NCBI GenBank assembly: GCA_029582155.1 | Contig: CM055895.1 | Coordinates: 15,242,787 to 15,306,786, forward strand | DNA: 64,000 nt | Source of the DNA: Panopea generosa | Taxonomy: Eukaryota; Mollusca; Bivalvia; Adapedonta; Hiatellidae | Direction of reading: 5' to 3' | Made by a program: the position numbers and the translations under genes | Shown: piece by piece, positions 21,501 to 30,566 of the stretch | Layout: each line of letters starts with the position of its first letter | How positions within the stretch are numbered: the first letter of the stretch is position 1 | The notes under the pieces: generated by a model | The model's database searches: none | What the model saw: only the letters and a program-made list of their open reading frames with translations | Told to the model about the DNA's origin: nothing

Positions 21501-23726
21501 TTATTTATTTAGTAAGACATACTGGTAAGCATGATTATTTATTCAGTAAGACATATTGGTAAGCATGACTAATTATTCAGTAAGACATACTGGTAAGCAT
21601 GATTATTTATTCAGTAAGACATATTGGTAAGCATGACTAATTATTCAGTAAGACATACTGGTAAGCATGTTTATTTATTTAGTAAGACATACTGGTAAGC
21701 ATGATTATTTATTCAGTAAGACATATTGGTAAGCATGTTTATTTATTCAGTAAGACATACTGGTAAGCATGATTATTTATTCATTTAGACATACTGGTAA
21801 GCATGTTTATTCATTCAGTTAGACATAATGGTAAGCATGATACTTTATTCAGTTAAACATATTAGTAAGCATGTTCATTTATATAGGGATCACTTTATCT
21901 ATTCAGCGAGAGTTACTAGTTTTATTGGTGGAGCAAGACTACAGAATGAGTATGAGTAGAATCACTGTCCTTTTGCAAGTAACTTGCAAACTTTTTGCAC
22001 GTAAGTTTTTTGACTGACAACCTCAGCAGTCAGCATTGAAGTTTAAGTTGTCTTTAGAAGACAATGTGTTACACCAGTCAACCACGGTAGACCCCTTCTG
22101 TAATGTAACGTAATACTCTGTAATAATGTATGAATACTACATTTTATGTATCAATGAATCTTCACCAAACTTGCACAGCAGTTATATAACCATAAGATCT
22201 CGGACTAGTTCTTGAACCAGCGCCTTTCGACCACAAATGCCCTTGTCACAGGGCTTATAAGCACATTTTAAGCAAAACTTTAAAAAACATTTTCTCTGAA
22301 CGTTTAGACCTTAGATATTTTACATATAGCATTTCATGGGGGTCCCCTAAATGATTTGTTGCAGTCTGGTCCCTGAGGTCAAATTTGGGGCCGCCACAGG
22401 GGTCAATGTTTTATATAGTGTTATATAGGGAAAATGTAGACGCGATATTACCGTGATTTTTCATTTAATCTTAACCAAACTTGCACAGCAGTTATATAAC
22501 CAAGATCTCGGTTGAGTTCTTGAACCAGCGTGATCCATCAATAAATGCTTCCGCCACAGGGCTTATCAGCACATTTAAGTAAAATTTTAAAAAACATTTT
22601 CTCTGAAATTTTTTTGCCTATACCTAAAATATATGACTTGAAGCATCTGTTGCCAGGAGAGCATTCAGGTCGTCTTTGGCCTCTTGTTTTTATTCTGTTT
22701 TGGTCCTTTTGTTTTAAGAGACTGGAACAATCTCAATGATACTATTGTGGAAGCAAATTCCAGCCTTCAAGTCGCCAATGACTAAGAGTGATTGATTAAA
22801 TGCGCGCTTTCCCTCCTGTTGAATTGGTCACTTTAACATACTCTTATTAAAGCCGGCATCACATTCTAATTGACATTGATTCACCAGTAAAAATCAGGTA
22901 TCAGTAAAAACATTGGATGAACAAATAGCTTTTAAAGGTGTAGCAACCAGTCAGTCTTTTAAAGCAGTTGTCTTTTAGCTTAGTTAAGTTTAGTTTAAAC
23001 TTATTTATTTTTCTTCGATTGTGAAACAAGTTATTACAATTTAGACAAATTGCGCTAAAAGGTTTCCTGGGTAGAACCAGTACTAAGTACATGCAGATAA
23101 AGTGTCTTGCTCAAGAACACCACACATAGTCATGGCAGAGGATCAAACCCACGATCCTCCAATCATGGGTTCATTGCTCTACAACTGCATTATAGGCTCC
23201 ACAAAGCAGTTGTCATTGACCACACTGCATATATCATGTACATTAAAATTGTTTCTTTATCTGAATTGGCGTGAGAACGACCATCTCAACGCCCACTGGC
23301 CATGTGGCGTTCTTTATCCAAGTAAAAAATTTAGACAAAGTTAACTTGTCTAAGGAAAATGGTGGAGTAACAACTAATAATGGGCACTTATTGGATTATT
23401 GACATGTTTGATTGACAGCACCGCATCAAGTCAGTTGCATGTGAAAATAAATAAAAGTAAACTACAGTACTTGGGACAGTCAAGTACAGTTTTAGTTCAC
23501 CATATACACCTTTTCTTTTGACATACTGGAACTATTTGATCTAATATAAAGTGGAGATTCTCCAACAAGATGTAATATATCAAATGAAAGCATAATTAGA
23601 TTGTGCAGAAAAGTATGCATTATTTATAAAGATAAAAACGTTGTTTTTTTTTCTTATCTATTTTCAGCTTCAGGTGAAACCAACCATATAACAGAACCTT
23701 TTATTGTACGAGGCGGCAGAAAATGA
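16719..23726 (+). CDS. CEP20: CEP20 (FOPNL/FOR20) centrosomal LisH protein, complete
   Basis: Five plus-strand exons: 16719-16746, 18171-18368, 19841-19925, 20625-20746 and 23668-23726 (TGA at 23724-23726). They total 492 nt, 163 aa (human about 174 aa). All introns are GT/AG and phases agree at every junction. The product contains VLGQIKARIRAEVFNSLDD (about residues 20-38), NELIREYLEFNKYKYTASVL (54-73, LisH region, dimerisation), ESGQP, PLDRGFLAEELN and IPLLYG, almost identical to vertebrate CEP20. The family localises to centrioles, centriolar satellites and basal bodies and is needed for cilium assembly and basal-body docking. The C-terminal tail is divergent and rich in R, G and S. Start context AAAATG follows CCAA and has A at -3. 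It is transcribed divergently from NOL11. Confidence 0.96.
16747..17702. other. CEP20 intron 1, 5' part
   Basis: AT-rich intron apart from the hairpin at 17177-17243, annotated separately. The plus-strand frame at 17016-17258 has no homology and ends just past the hairpin. Confidence 0.5.
17177..17243. repeat. Near-perfect hairpin, 33-bp arms, 1-nt spacer
   Basis: The left arm 17177-17209 and right arm 17211-17243 are reverse complements at 31 of 33 positions, separated by a single A. The centre reads ATTGCTCATAATGAGCAAT. It would fold in CEP20 intron RNA or extrude as a cruciform. No known RNA family is recognised. Confidence 0.9.
17703..18000 (-). mobile_element. SINE copy, relative of 10256-10570
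   Basis: Shares TTGTATGG, GAGTTTAGCGTCACTTTC, ATGCCACAGACA, CCCACCCA, GACACC, GCGAGGAAGCTTCTAGTA and ACCCACAACC with the complete element. The tRNA-like head at its right end is degenerate. No target duplication is seen. It lies in CEP20 intron 1. Confidence 0.75.
18171..18368 (+). CDS. CEP20: CEP20 exon 2
   Basis: 198 nt, acceptor TATCTTTCAG|TTATC and donor TCAG|GTAAAC. It carries the conserved core from DTLENRGVLG through the LisH motif to TASVLVS. This is the exon that identifies the gene. Confidence 0.97.
18413..18480. repeat. (TC)n and (TA)n microsatellites
   Basis: A TC-rich run is followed by a long TA run ending at about 18480, directly after CEP20 exon 2 in intron 2. A second (TA)n run is at 18550-18581. 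Open frames here are low-complexity artefacts. Confidence 0.9.
18582..19020. other. CEP20 intron 2, no feature recognised
   Basis: AT-rich intronic sequence without an identifiable exon, RNA or repeat. Confidence 0.45.
19030..19395 (+). mobile_element. TTAA-type MITE fragment (family M1)
   Basis: Collinear with 10855-11370: CTATATATACTCA, CGTATTAC, TATTGAAAAG, GAGTCTGAATG, TTTTTAGAATGGGGATTT, TTTCAAGTTTACCACT and TTTTGGTGGAT occur in the same order. Both termini are lost. It lies in CEP20 intron 2. Confidence 0.7.
19841..19925 (+). CDS. CEP20: CEP20 exon 3
   Basis: 85 nt, acceptor TTCTTTCACAG|AATC and donor CAAAT|GTAAGC. It encodes ESGQPKQPLDRGFLAEELN, matching ESGQPVVPLDRQFLIHELN of human CEP20. 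Confidence 0.95.
20092..20178 (+). mobile_element. SINE tail fragment, same family as 20325-20560
   Basis: GTGATTCTACTAAGATTCAT, TCTTCCTCGACC and TAAAACTGGAT match the 3' part of the neighbouring complete SINE. Confidence 0.6.
20325..20560 (+). mobile_element. tRNA-derived SINE with 13-bp TSD
   Basis: Perfect repeats TCCATGAAAATGT flank it at 20312-20324 and 20561-20573. The head shows A-box-like GTGACCAAGTGGTCTAAAGC and B-box-like GGTTCGAGTCCC, as in a Leu/Ser-type tRNA. It lies in CEP20 intron 3, close to the exon 4 acceptor. Confidence 0.9.
20625..20746 (+). CDS. CEP20: CEP20 exon 4
   Basis: 122 nt, acceptor TGCTGTTACAG|TCCAC and donor ATGG|GTAAGG. It encodes IPLLYGLVGQFM and then a basic R/S/Q-rich stretch. 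A SINE with its target duplication ends only about 50 bp upstream of the acceptor. Confidence 0.94.
20815..21880. repeat. 34-bp minisatellite, about 30 copies
   Basis: Units with core GGTAAGCATGTTTATTTATT followed by CAGTTAGACATA; the period is 34 bp (for example 21082 to 21116). Variants alternate between GTTTATTTATT, ATTATTTATT and ACTAATTATT. The edges are diverged. It lies in CEP20 intron 4. The core contains a GTAAG donor-like string repeated throughout. Confidence 0.93.
22140..22625. repeat. Two diverged copies of a roughly 180-bp repeat
   Basis: ACCAAACTTGCACAGCAGTT, ATAACCA, AGATCTCGG, GTTCTTGAACCAGCG, CACAGGGCTTAT and ACATTTTCTCTGAA recur at about 22155-22303 and 22473-22605, about 310 bp apart. 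It resembles a widespread bivalve interspersed repeat (from memory). It lies in CEP20 intron 4. Confidence 0.7.
22973..23202 (-). mobile_element. tRNA-derived SINE (reverse) with 12-bp TSD
   Basis: Perfect repeats AAAGCAGTTGTC lie at 22961-22972 and 23203-23214. The reverse complement matches the SINE at 4045-4259: GAGGATCGTGGGTTTGATCC, the CTTGAGCAAGACAC-type central block and the AATAAATAAGTTTAAAC-like tail. It lies in CEP20 intron 4. Confidence 0.9.
23668..23726 (+). CDS. CEP20: CEP20 exon 5, with stop
   Basis: 59 nt, acceptor TATTTTCAG|CTTCAG. It encodes ASGETNHITEPFIVRGGRK and TGA. Similarity to vertebrates is low. Phase and a strong acceptor support it; an alternative last exon cannot be excluded. 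Confidence 0.82.
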
Positions 23727-24049
23727 TGGTTATGCTTCACAAATGTTGTTATGAACTATTTATTTATTAACTACAAGGATTGTTAAGTTGCCAATAACGT
23801 GGGTTTTATGATGTGATGATAGATTGTTTTCATGGCTGTGTCTGACAGAACGTAGATTGTTATTGGAAAAATTAGTGATCTCTGTCGGAGAGACTCCAAT
23901 GGGAAATGCCTTCAAAGTGTAGACAACAACAGACCCCAACAAACCGTCCATAGAGATTAGTGTTGAAGGAGACACGTGCTGGGGTTTAGTTCATATATAT
24001 TCATGTGTATTGAGAGTAGCTGTACAACTGAACTAAATGAATCTAATAA

Positions 24050-24260
24050 TAATGGTGTTTATTTATTCGTTTAACACGGATTGGGAAACATGATTTCACA
24101 ACTTATATGAAATGCCCTCCTGGCAACAACTATAACATATTACATAAAGTCCTGTACCCATGGATCCAAAACCTGCTTGGGGATCAAACATACAACCCAC
24201 CAGTCCAAAGTTGGATACTCCTCTGATCCTGTGTTCGTTGCTGTACCACCCAAACATGGG
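24050..24260 (-). mobile_element. Degenerate tRNA-derived SINE
   Basis: The reverse complement shows a tRNA-like start (GGGTGGTACAGCAACGAACA) and a B-box-like TGTATGTTTGATCCCC at about 24184-24199. No target duplication is seen. It lies just downstream of CEP20. Confidence 0.45.
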
Positions 24261-24618
24261 CTATGGTCAAGTGTATTGAGCAATTGCGTTAAGTTTTCTT
24301 TTAACTATACTGGTAATTATGGAATGTAATACTGTCTATTATTAACAACAGTCTATGTTCCATAGAAAAAATAATTTTGTTCTTTACCACATGGTTCATG
24401 AGTGAATATTTCAGGAAATTTTAATCACTATTTTGAATCCATCATAATTCATTTACACTGTCCGTTATCATAATTGTACTCTATGAAAATATTCATAAAA
24501 TGTGTACAGTATCGATGAGTTGAGTGTATTGTTAGAGAATATATCTATAATATTATAATGAAAATACACAATTATAAACATTTAAGTTGACTATTATTGT
24601 TCACTAGTTAACTTTGTA

Positions 24619-24624
24619 AATAAA
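24619..24624 (+). terminator. Candidate poly(A) signal for CEP20
   Basis: AATAAA about 0.9 kb past the CEP20 stop. Other AT-rich candidates exist and no cleavage site can be located from sequence alone. Confidence 0.25.
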
Positions 24625-24629
24625 ATACA

Positions 24630-25587
24630 TGAAAAACAACAGTTGTGTCTATAAAGTTTTTTTGCAATCATATGCTCCATTTTGTTTGCCGTTTTCGATA
24701 CCACAAATATGGTTGATATTACAAGTTTCTATCAGAATATTATAAGCTTGTCAAACATCTGAAAACAAACATACCACCTTGCCATGTGCAGGAATTATAA
24801 ATGCTTCTTCTTCACAAAGATCTTCACTGCATACTCAATATCTATAGTTTGGTTAAATGTTCAAGACTTGGGTGCTAACAGGGCAAACATGACGTCGGAA
24901 GAGAAAAGGGAAATGCGACTTGTTTTAAATTTCCTGTTTTGCATTGTTTCCATGTTTGATTTAAGGAGTGGGACAGGTCTTTGAAAAGATCAAGTTAGAA
25001 ACTAACGGCACCACAGTGTGTTCATGTCCAGATTAAATTAAATTTGCATGCTATGTTTTTGGGGACAATATCCAGAAACTTATACAAAAGTGTGTTGTGT
25101 TTTTTTTTAAAAAAAACCCTGACATTTTTAGACTAAATTTGACATGCCAGTAAAAACAGACATTTGGCAATCTCAAAAAAGAATAATTTCTCTTTTATAA
25201 TGTATGATATCCACCATGCCCAGCAGTGACCTGATAACATGTAATACAGGTCACTGATGCTAGTAATGAAATTCATATTAACGCTTTCAGTTAGGTTTCA
25301 TTTATTTAAACTTTTGTACAATTTCTATATCTAAATTTGAAAAAAAGCAAAAAAAACAACATTGGTGATTTTATTTTCGTATGAACTATTTATTATCTAA
25401 AAATGATTTATTTTAAATTCTTTTGTAAGATTGTATTTAACAACAAATACATGTTTTATGAAGATGCCTTACTATATACTGTTTAAATCTATTTTTTTTT
25501 AGTCATAAATGCAAACTATTAGTAGATTTGTATCAATTGACAATGTTATACCAATTTATTTTGTACTTGTAAGCAATGACTTATATT
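24630..25587. other. Intergenic, no gene recognised
   Basis: AT-rich sequence. The only structure noted is a 10-bp perfect inverted repeat CAGTGACCTG / CAGGTCACTG at 25224-25233 and 25247-25256 with a 13-nt loop. Confidence 0.45.
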
Positions 25588-27386
25588 GAAGGATAGGAAA
25601 CTTGCATCTCCTGACTAAATGTTGATGAAACAGCACATGAAGGATTCATAATTTGCAACTTAATCATTCATAATTCACAGGCAACTGATTTCTTGTACAT
25701 AAACTGCAGGTTGTATGTAATCTTAGATGTTTAAACATGTTTCGATCACGCAAAATGCTCTTGAATTGAAGAAATTGAGGTTTGAAGGAAAATTTATCGT
25801 ACTTAGTCGTTATTTTAGCTGCAGTATACAAATTTTGTAATCACAAGTACTTCAACAATTTTTAACACAAACTTATGGGAATGGTATTGGTTTGATGACA
25901 ATTTCATTCTGCAGTGTAAGAATTTTGATTTGTGTTCCCGAGATGAATGGAAGTGAAGATAATTAAAAAAACAAGATATTGCGAGATTTTGCGTGTCTAC
26001 GCAAGCGTTCACAAAATCTCAATCATTTGCCTTTCCTCCTCTATATAATTCCTTGTTGTTAGGTAAGAATTGAATCACTGTCAATTGGAATTTCTCTAAA
26101 TGAGTGTCATTTTCATTATTTGGTTTTATGATAAAATCAGGGCGTCTAATGGTTAATGGTAAATATAGGACACCTGTAGCTCGTGCATATTGTAAGGATT
26201 GACAGTGGCACATGCCCACACTTGAAAAAATAAAACTGCCAAACTGTGATAAAAATAAACTATAAATCATTAAAAACTTATATGATCCTGCTATTTCACA
26301 TGATTTTATCAATTTAATTTGTATTAAAACAGCGAATTCAATGTTAATATTGTTGATAACCAGGCCTCAAAACGCACCTAGCATGCCCCCGGTCCACATA
26401 CAACTGTGCTAACACATCATTTTCAGGCAAGCTATGCCCCGGACTGGCTACACATGATTTTGTTGAAACTCTGTATTTAATCAGCTGTCACGGTTCAACA
26501 ATAGATTCATTCTGCATAGGCCCCAGTCCTATTTTTTTTAATCTGTATGTTGACGGGAGTATATTATTGGGGAAAAGACGCTATAAATGTCTAAAAAAAT
26601 GTAATAATTATTAAAATGGATAAAAGGCATCTCATTATCACTAATATATTAAAACCAAATGGTTCGGTATTTTAAATCCACCAAAACACGACAAGATCAA
26701 TATTTAATTTGGAGTGGTAAACTTGAAACGAAATCCCCATTCTAAAAATATACATCACCTCAAATATTGCCCGACAACCTTCACAAATCATTGTGTAAAC
26801 CTGTATAGCGGATCATATTGAAATCAAAGTGAAATCATATGAGTCATTAAAAACGTCATAAAATATGTTGCATTTTTAAGCAGGAAATCTATTTTAGTCT
26901 GTTTCAGTCTAACCTGGGCCAAGGAATTATATAGAGAAGGAATTGCAACTGATTGAGTTTTTGTGAACGCTCGCGTATTTGCGCAAAATACCGGAATATC
27001 TCGTTTTCAATTATCTTAACTTCCATTCATCTCAGGAAAACAAATCAAAATTCTTACATTGCAGACTGAAATTGTCGTCAAACCAAAACCATTTCCATAA
27101 ATTTGTGTTAAAATTTGTTGAAGTACTTTTAATTACAAAATTTGTACATTGCAGCTAAAATAACGACAAATTACAATAATTTTTCCTTCAAACCTCAATA
27201 TTTTTAATTCGAGATCATTTTGTGTGATCGAAACATGTAAGAACATCTAGGATTACATACAACTTAGATTTTATGTACCAGGAATTAGTTGCCTGTGAAT
27301 TATGAATGATTAATTTGCAAAGTACGAATCCTTCGTTAGCTATTTCATCAACATTTAGCCGGGAGATGCAAGTTTCCTATCCTTTT
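25588..27386. mobile_element. 1.8-kb foldback element with about 465-bp inverted arms
   Basis: The left arm 25588-26055 and right arm 26920-27386 are reverse complements over their full length (roughly 85% by eye). Shared blocks include GGATAGGAAACTTGCATCTC, AATCATTCATAATTCACAGG, ACATGTTTCGATCAC, TATTTTAGCTGCA and TCTATATAATTCCTTG. The 860-bp interior has no gene but carries a fragment of MITE family M1. No clear target duplication is visible. Long terminal inverted repeats suggest a foldback-type or non-autonomous DNA transposon. Confidence 0.85.
26640..26920 (-). mobile_element. MITE family M1 fragment inside the foldback
   Basis: TCCACCAAAACACGACAAGATCAATATTTAATTTGG, given here only by position (26680-26715), GTGGTAAACTTGAAACGAAA and AGTCTAACCTGGG match the reverse of 10802-11493. 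A further matching scrap, AATACGGGGTCAATGAGTAT, lies beyond the right arm at about 27395. This suggests the arm interrupts an M1 copy. Confidence 0.65.
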
Positions 27387-27682
27387 CACCGAGCAATACG
27401 GGGTCAATGAGTATATAATATTCAAATCAAGTTTTCTCCGTATAGTACCGATGTCTCAGTTTCATTGAAAACTGCTCTTTGGGCGAATTTGTCCAACTGC
27501 TGCTATGTTCTTCCTAAAGCAATATTTTCAGAAATAGCTTTTCCTACCAGTTACCTATCTGCTGTGCCACAAATAAGGAAACATCAACTCATCACAATCC
27601 GCATTCTCAATCAGCTTTCTACGCCTTGCTTCTATCTTTTTCATTTTTTTAAGCTTGGGTCTCTTGCTCCCTGGCGAAATAC

Positions 27683-28035
27683 GTCATTTACTTGAAGTAT
27701 TGTCTATACTGCGGCGATCATTCCCCCCTACCCCCCACCTTATTTCTGATTCATCATTTACTTGAAGTATTGTCTATACTGCTGCGATCATCCCCCCCCC
27801 CCACCCACACACACACCTTATTTCTGATTCATCATTTACTTGAAGTATTGTTTATACTGCTGCGATCACCCCCCCACCTTATTTCTGATTTTTCATTTAC
27901 TTGAAGTATTGTTTATACTGCTGCGATCATCCCCCCACCTTATTTCTGATTTTTCATTTACTTGAAATATTGTCTATACTGCTGCGATCACCCCCCTTAT
28001 TTCTGAATTATCATTTACTTGAACTATTGTCTATA
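27683..28035. repeat. 58-60 bp minisatellite with poly-C tracts
   Basis: Six units with TCATTTACTTGAAGTATTGT, CTATACTGCTGCGATCA, a variable C run and TTATTTCTGAT. The C runs vary from 6 to 13 bases and cause the length differences. The last unit is interrupted at 28035 and resumes at 28502. Confidence 0.85.
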
Positions 28036-28501
28036 GGCATAGTACCACCATTGCAAAAAGGAAGTGCTTCCGTGGGGTAGTCGCATAATGGCGGTTTTAA
28101 ATAATCCTCATTTCTTCTTCTTTAAAAATGCATTTTCCTTATTTTAATGTTCATTTTTTTATTTGAATGGCATTATTGATGTATTTTGAACATTTTGATA
28201 GCATTGTCATGTTTGAGATGTAAATTTACAAAAAAAATTGATGCTTGGAAATTTGGGTATGAATACATGATTTCGGAAGTCTACTTTCACTTTGTCACCA
28301 GTGTACACACTGAGCAGAAAAAAATCTCTTATATGACACATATCCCCTACTTTGCTCATCATATTTTGATAGTGCAGATGTTGACAAACAGTAAAATGTA
28401 GGTTTCACTTCTTTCATTTGGGATTCTCTATGAATGACAAGCCTTCAAACTTTTATTATTTACTATAGAATAAAGAACAAAAATCAATGGTGGGATGTCA
28501 C
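28036..28501. mobile_element. 466-bp insertion with CTATA duplication
   Basis: The minisatellite unit breaks after CTATA (28031-28035) and resumes with CTATACTGTTGTGATCATT (28502 onwards), giving a 5-bp duplication. The ends share an inverted CCACCATTG (near 28046 and 28485). There is no coding potential. It is probably a MITE. Confidence 0.65.
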
Positions 28502-28884
28502 CTATACTGTTGTGATCATTACCCATACTCTATGCATTTTAATATAGAGATAAGACAGTGAAAGGGACGCTCAATCATCCACGACCGGCGATTGTAGCAA
28601 TTGCATGGCAACCACATCCCACAAGATGGGTTACCCTCAAATTTATGAGGAGTTGAAAGCTAGGCTATCTGCTGTACTAGCAAACCGCCAAATATAAATG
28701 GATGCTATGTACACATTTCGCGGTATTTTATACTCACCAACAAAACCTTTAAGTCGGTTACAACAATTTGCATAGCATAAAACGTATATCAAACGTATGA
28801 ATTAATTCCAGTTCCGGTCAACTAGAATGACGCCCCTTTCATGATCTAACAACTTTAAAAGGTGTTAACTGTTGTATTATTATT

Positions 28885-28960
28885 AGGCTCCAAAGTGGCG
28901 CAGTGGCATACGCCTTTAACTGTCACTCAGAATGTCGTATGTTCAAGCCGCAGCGAAGGC
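28885..28960 (+). repeat. tRNA-like head T1 in unit 1
   Basis: A-box-like TGGCGCAGTGGCATACGCC and B-box-like ATGTTCAAGCCG at SINE-like spacing. Acceptor pairing is absent, so it is not a tRNA gene. Equivalent copies start near 32515, 39104, 42790, 49361, 52978, 56552, 60203 and 63779. Confidence 0.6.
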
Positions 28961-29831
28961 GAAAAAAGAAATAATAAATATATTTTATGACTTTTTGTTA
29001 TTGAAAATATTAACACTATTAAAATAACATACCTTTTTTATAATATATTACACAGACACAGGATATAAGTTACTGATATACGTGTATGACAGTAAACATT
29101 AATAATAATGATAATGTTGTGTGTTTCTTTATTTTACGTTAAACTCCAAGGTTGATTTAAGTTCAATCTACACTGAGGTCCGCAAGTTAATCGTATACGT
29201 TCTACTGATTAGTAGATACTATCATTATACGTCAAATAAAAATACAACGTCATATGTTTTAATACGTCAAGTCATAAATTGTTCCAACGTCACCGCAGTG
29301 TAGGGTTAGCGCGTGGAGGGTGTGTATGTTGAAAATTCCGTACCCGGTACTAAATACGCGGAAATCCTTGCCCGGTATGCAAGAATCATCAAGCAGTACC
29401 CAATGCCATTAACATTTTACAGAACTCATGAAAATGTGTCAAATGTTCTCATATGTACAAAGAAATTATGACAAGTATATGCATTTTCATCAGAAATAGA
29501 TCTAATGCCAAACCGATTTACACAGATCTAATTTCTTGGGAGCAACAATCTTCCTAACGTCATATAAGTAAGGTCTTAACTACAAGTATAATGGGGAGCG
29601 CAATAGTTTAGGTAGCTCCCAGAACTTCCAAATCCAGCGGTTAGTGTACAAACCCAAAGCGGGCGCATTATACTCTTCGTGATTGTTATTTATGGCGACT
29701 GTTATTTTTATAAAAGATTTTTGGAGGATAGTGCAAGATTCAGAATACACTCCAGAAGCATCCCTTGTTCTTTTGCCCCACATGCGCGGTGTACAACACC
29801 GATTTATGCGACATATGGGAAATACTTATCA

Positions 29832-29907
29832 ATACCATAACCGGTGATCAAACCCGGGACCCTGGACTACTATTCCAATGACACGACCACTGGACTTGGG
29901 CGCCACA
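29832..29907 (-). repeat. tRNA-like head T2 in unit 1
   Basis: The minus strand reads GGCGCCCAAGTCCAGTGGTC, then a variable part, then CCCGGGTTTGATCACCGG, a SINE-like A/B-box arrangement opposite in direction to T1. It recurs in every complete unit about 250 bp after the TTAA site or transposon end. Confidence 0.55.
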
Positions 29908-30019
29908 ATAACATTAGTAGTGCAATTCACAACAATATATCGGTTATCAACCTAATATAGCAATTTATTACTATTTTGCTAAACAGGCCACTGACTGATT
30001 TATTTCACTGTTATTTATT

Positions 30020-30163
30020 TCTCAGTCTCCATTTACATTGTTTGGCTCTCAGTCTACATCCACATTGTTTGGCAATCAATCGTCATCTACATTGTTTGGC
30101 TCGCAGTCTCCATCTACATTGCATGGCCTTTCGTCTACATCTACATTGTTTGGCTCTCAGTCA
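30020..30163. repeat. 27-bp minisatellite block A in unit 1
   Basis: About five 27-bp units with core CAGTCTCCATCTACATTGTT. Copies begin near 36581, 40265, 46855, 50521, 54137, 57711 and 61363. It is followed by the first spacer, beginning CAATAAAAAACTTTAGG. Confidence 0.9.
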
Positions 30164-30566
30164 ATAAAAAACTTTAGGATAAAGAAAACTTAATTTAGCA
30201 GGAAATACTGAAATCAGACCAGTATAATAAAAGCTAGAGTGTTAGAATAACCATTTGCCAAACATTGAACTCCACAGTAAATATGGACTCAAACGTGTTT
30301 GTTCAAACACAAGATAATGAGGTTACTTTATTAGGCATATGAAAGATAGAGAGAGACAGTAAAAGGCGCTCAATCATCCGCGACCGGCGATTGTAGCAAT
30401 TGTAAAACAACAACATTCCACTAGATTTAGTGAGGATTTCAAAGCTAGGCTATTTGCTGTACTAGCTAACCGCAAACATATATTGATGCCGTCATTTTCT
30501 TTGAACAATTACTATATCTAAGTGAACACTACACTGCGTACTACTTTGGCAAACAATGCCACATGC

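Noticed and set aside
24784..24984. 66-codon plus frame downstream of CEP20
   Set aside because: No homology, no supporting splice signals, and the composition is like its surroundings.
28885..28960. True tRNA gene (also heads at 4045, 10570, 20325, 34170)
   Set aside because: A and B boxes are present but acceptor and arm pairing are poor. Several are followed by SINE bodies and target duplications.
29580..29783. 67-codon minus-strand frame starting MWGKRTRD, unchanged in all eight units
   Set aside because: Its conservation only reflects near-identity of the DNA units. No family is recognised and there is no sign of codon-level selection.
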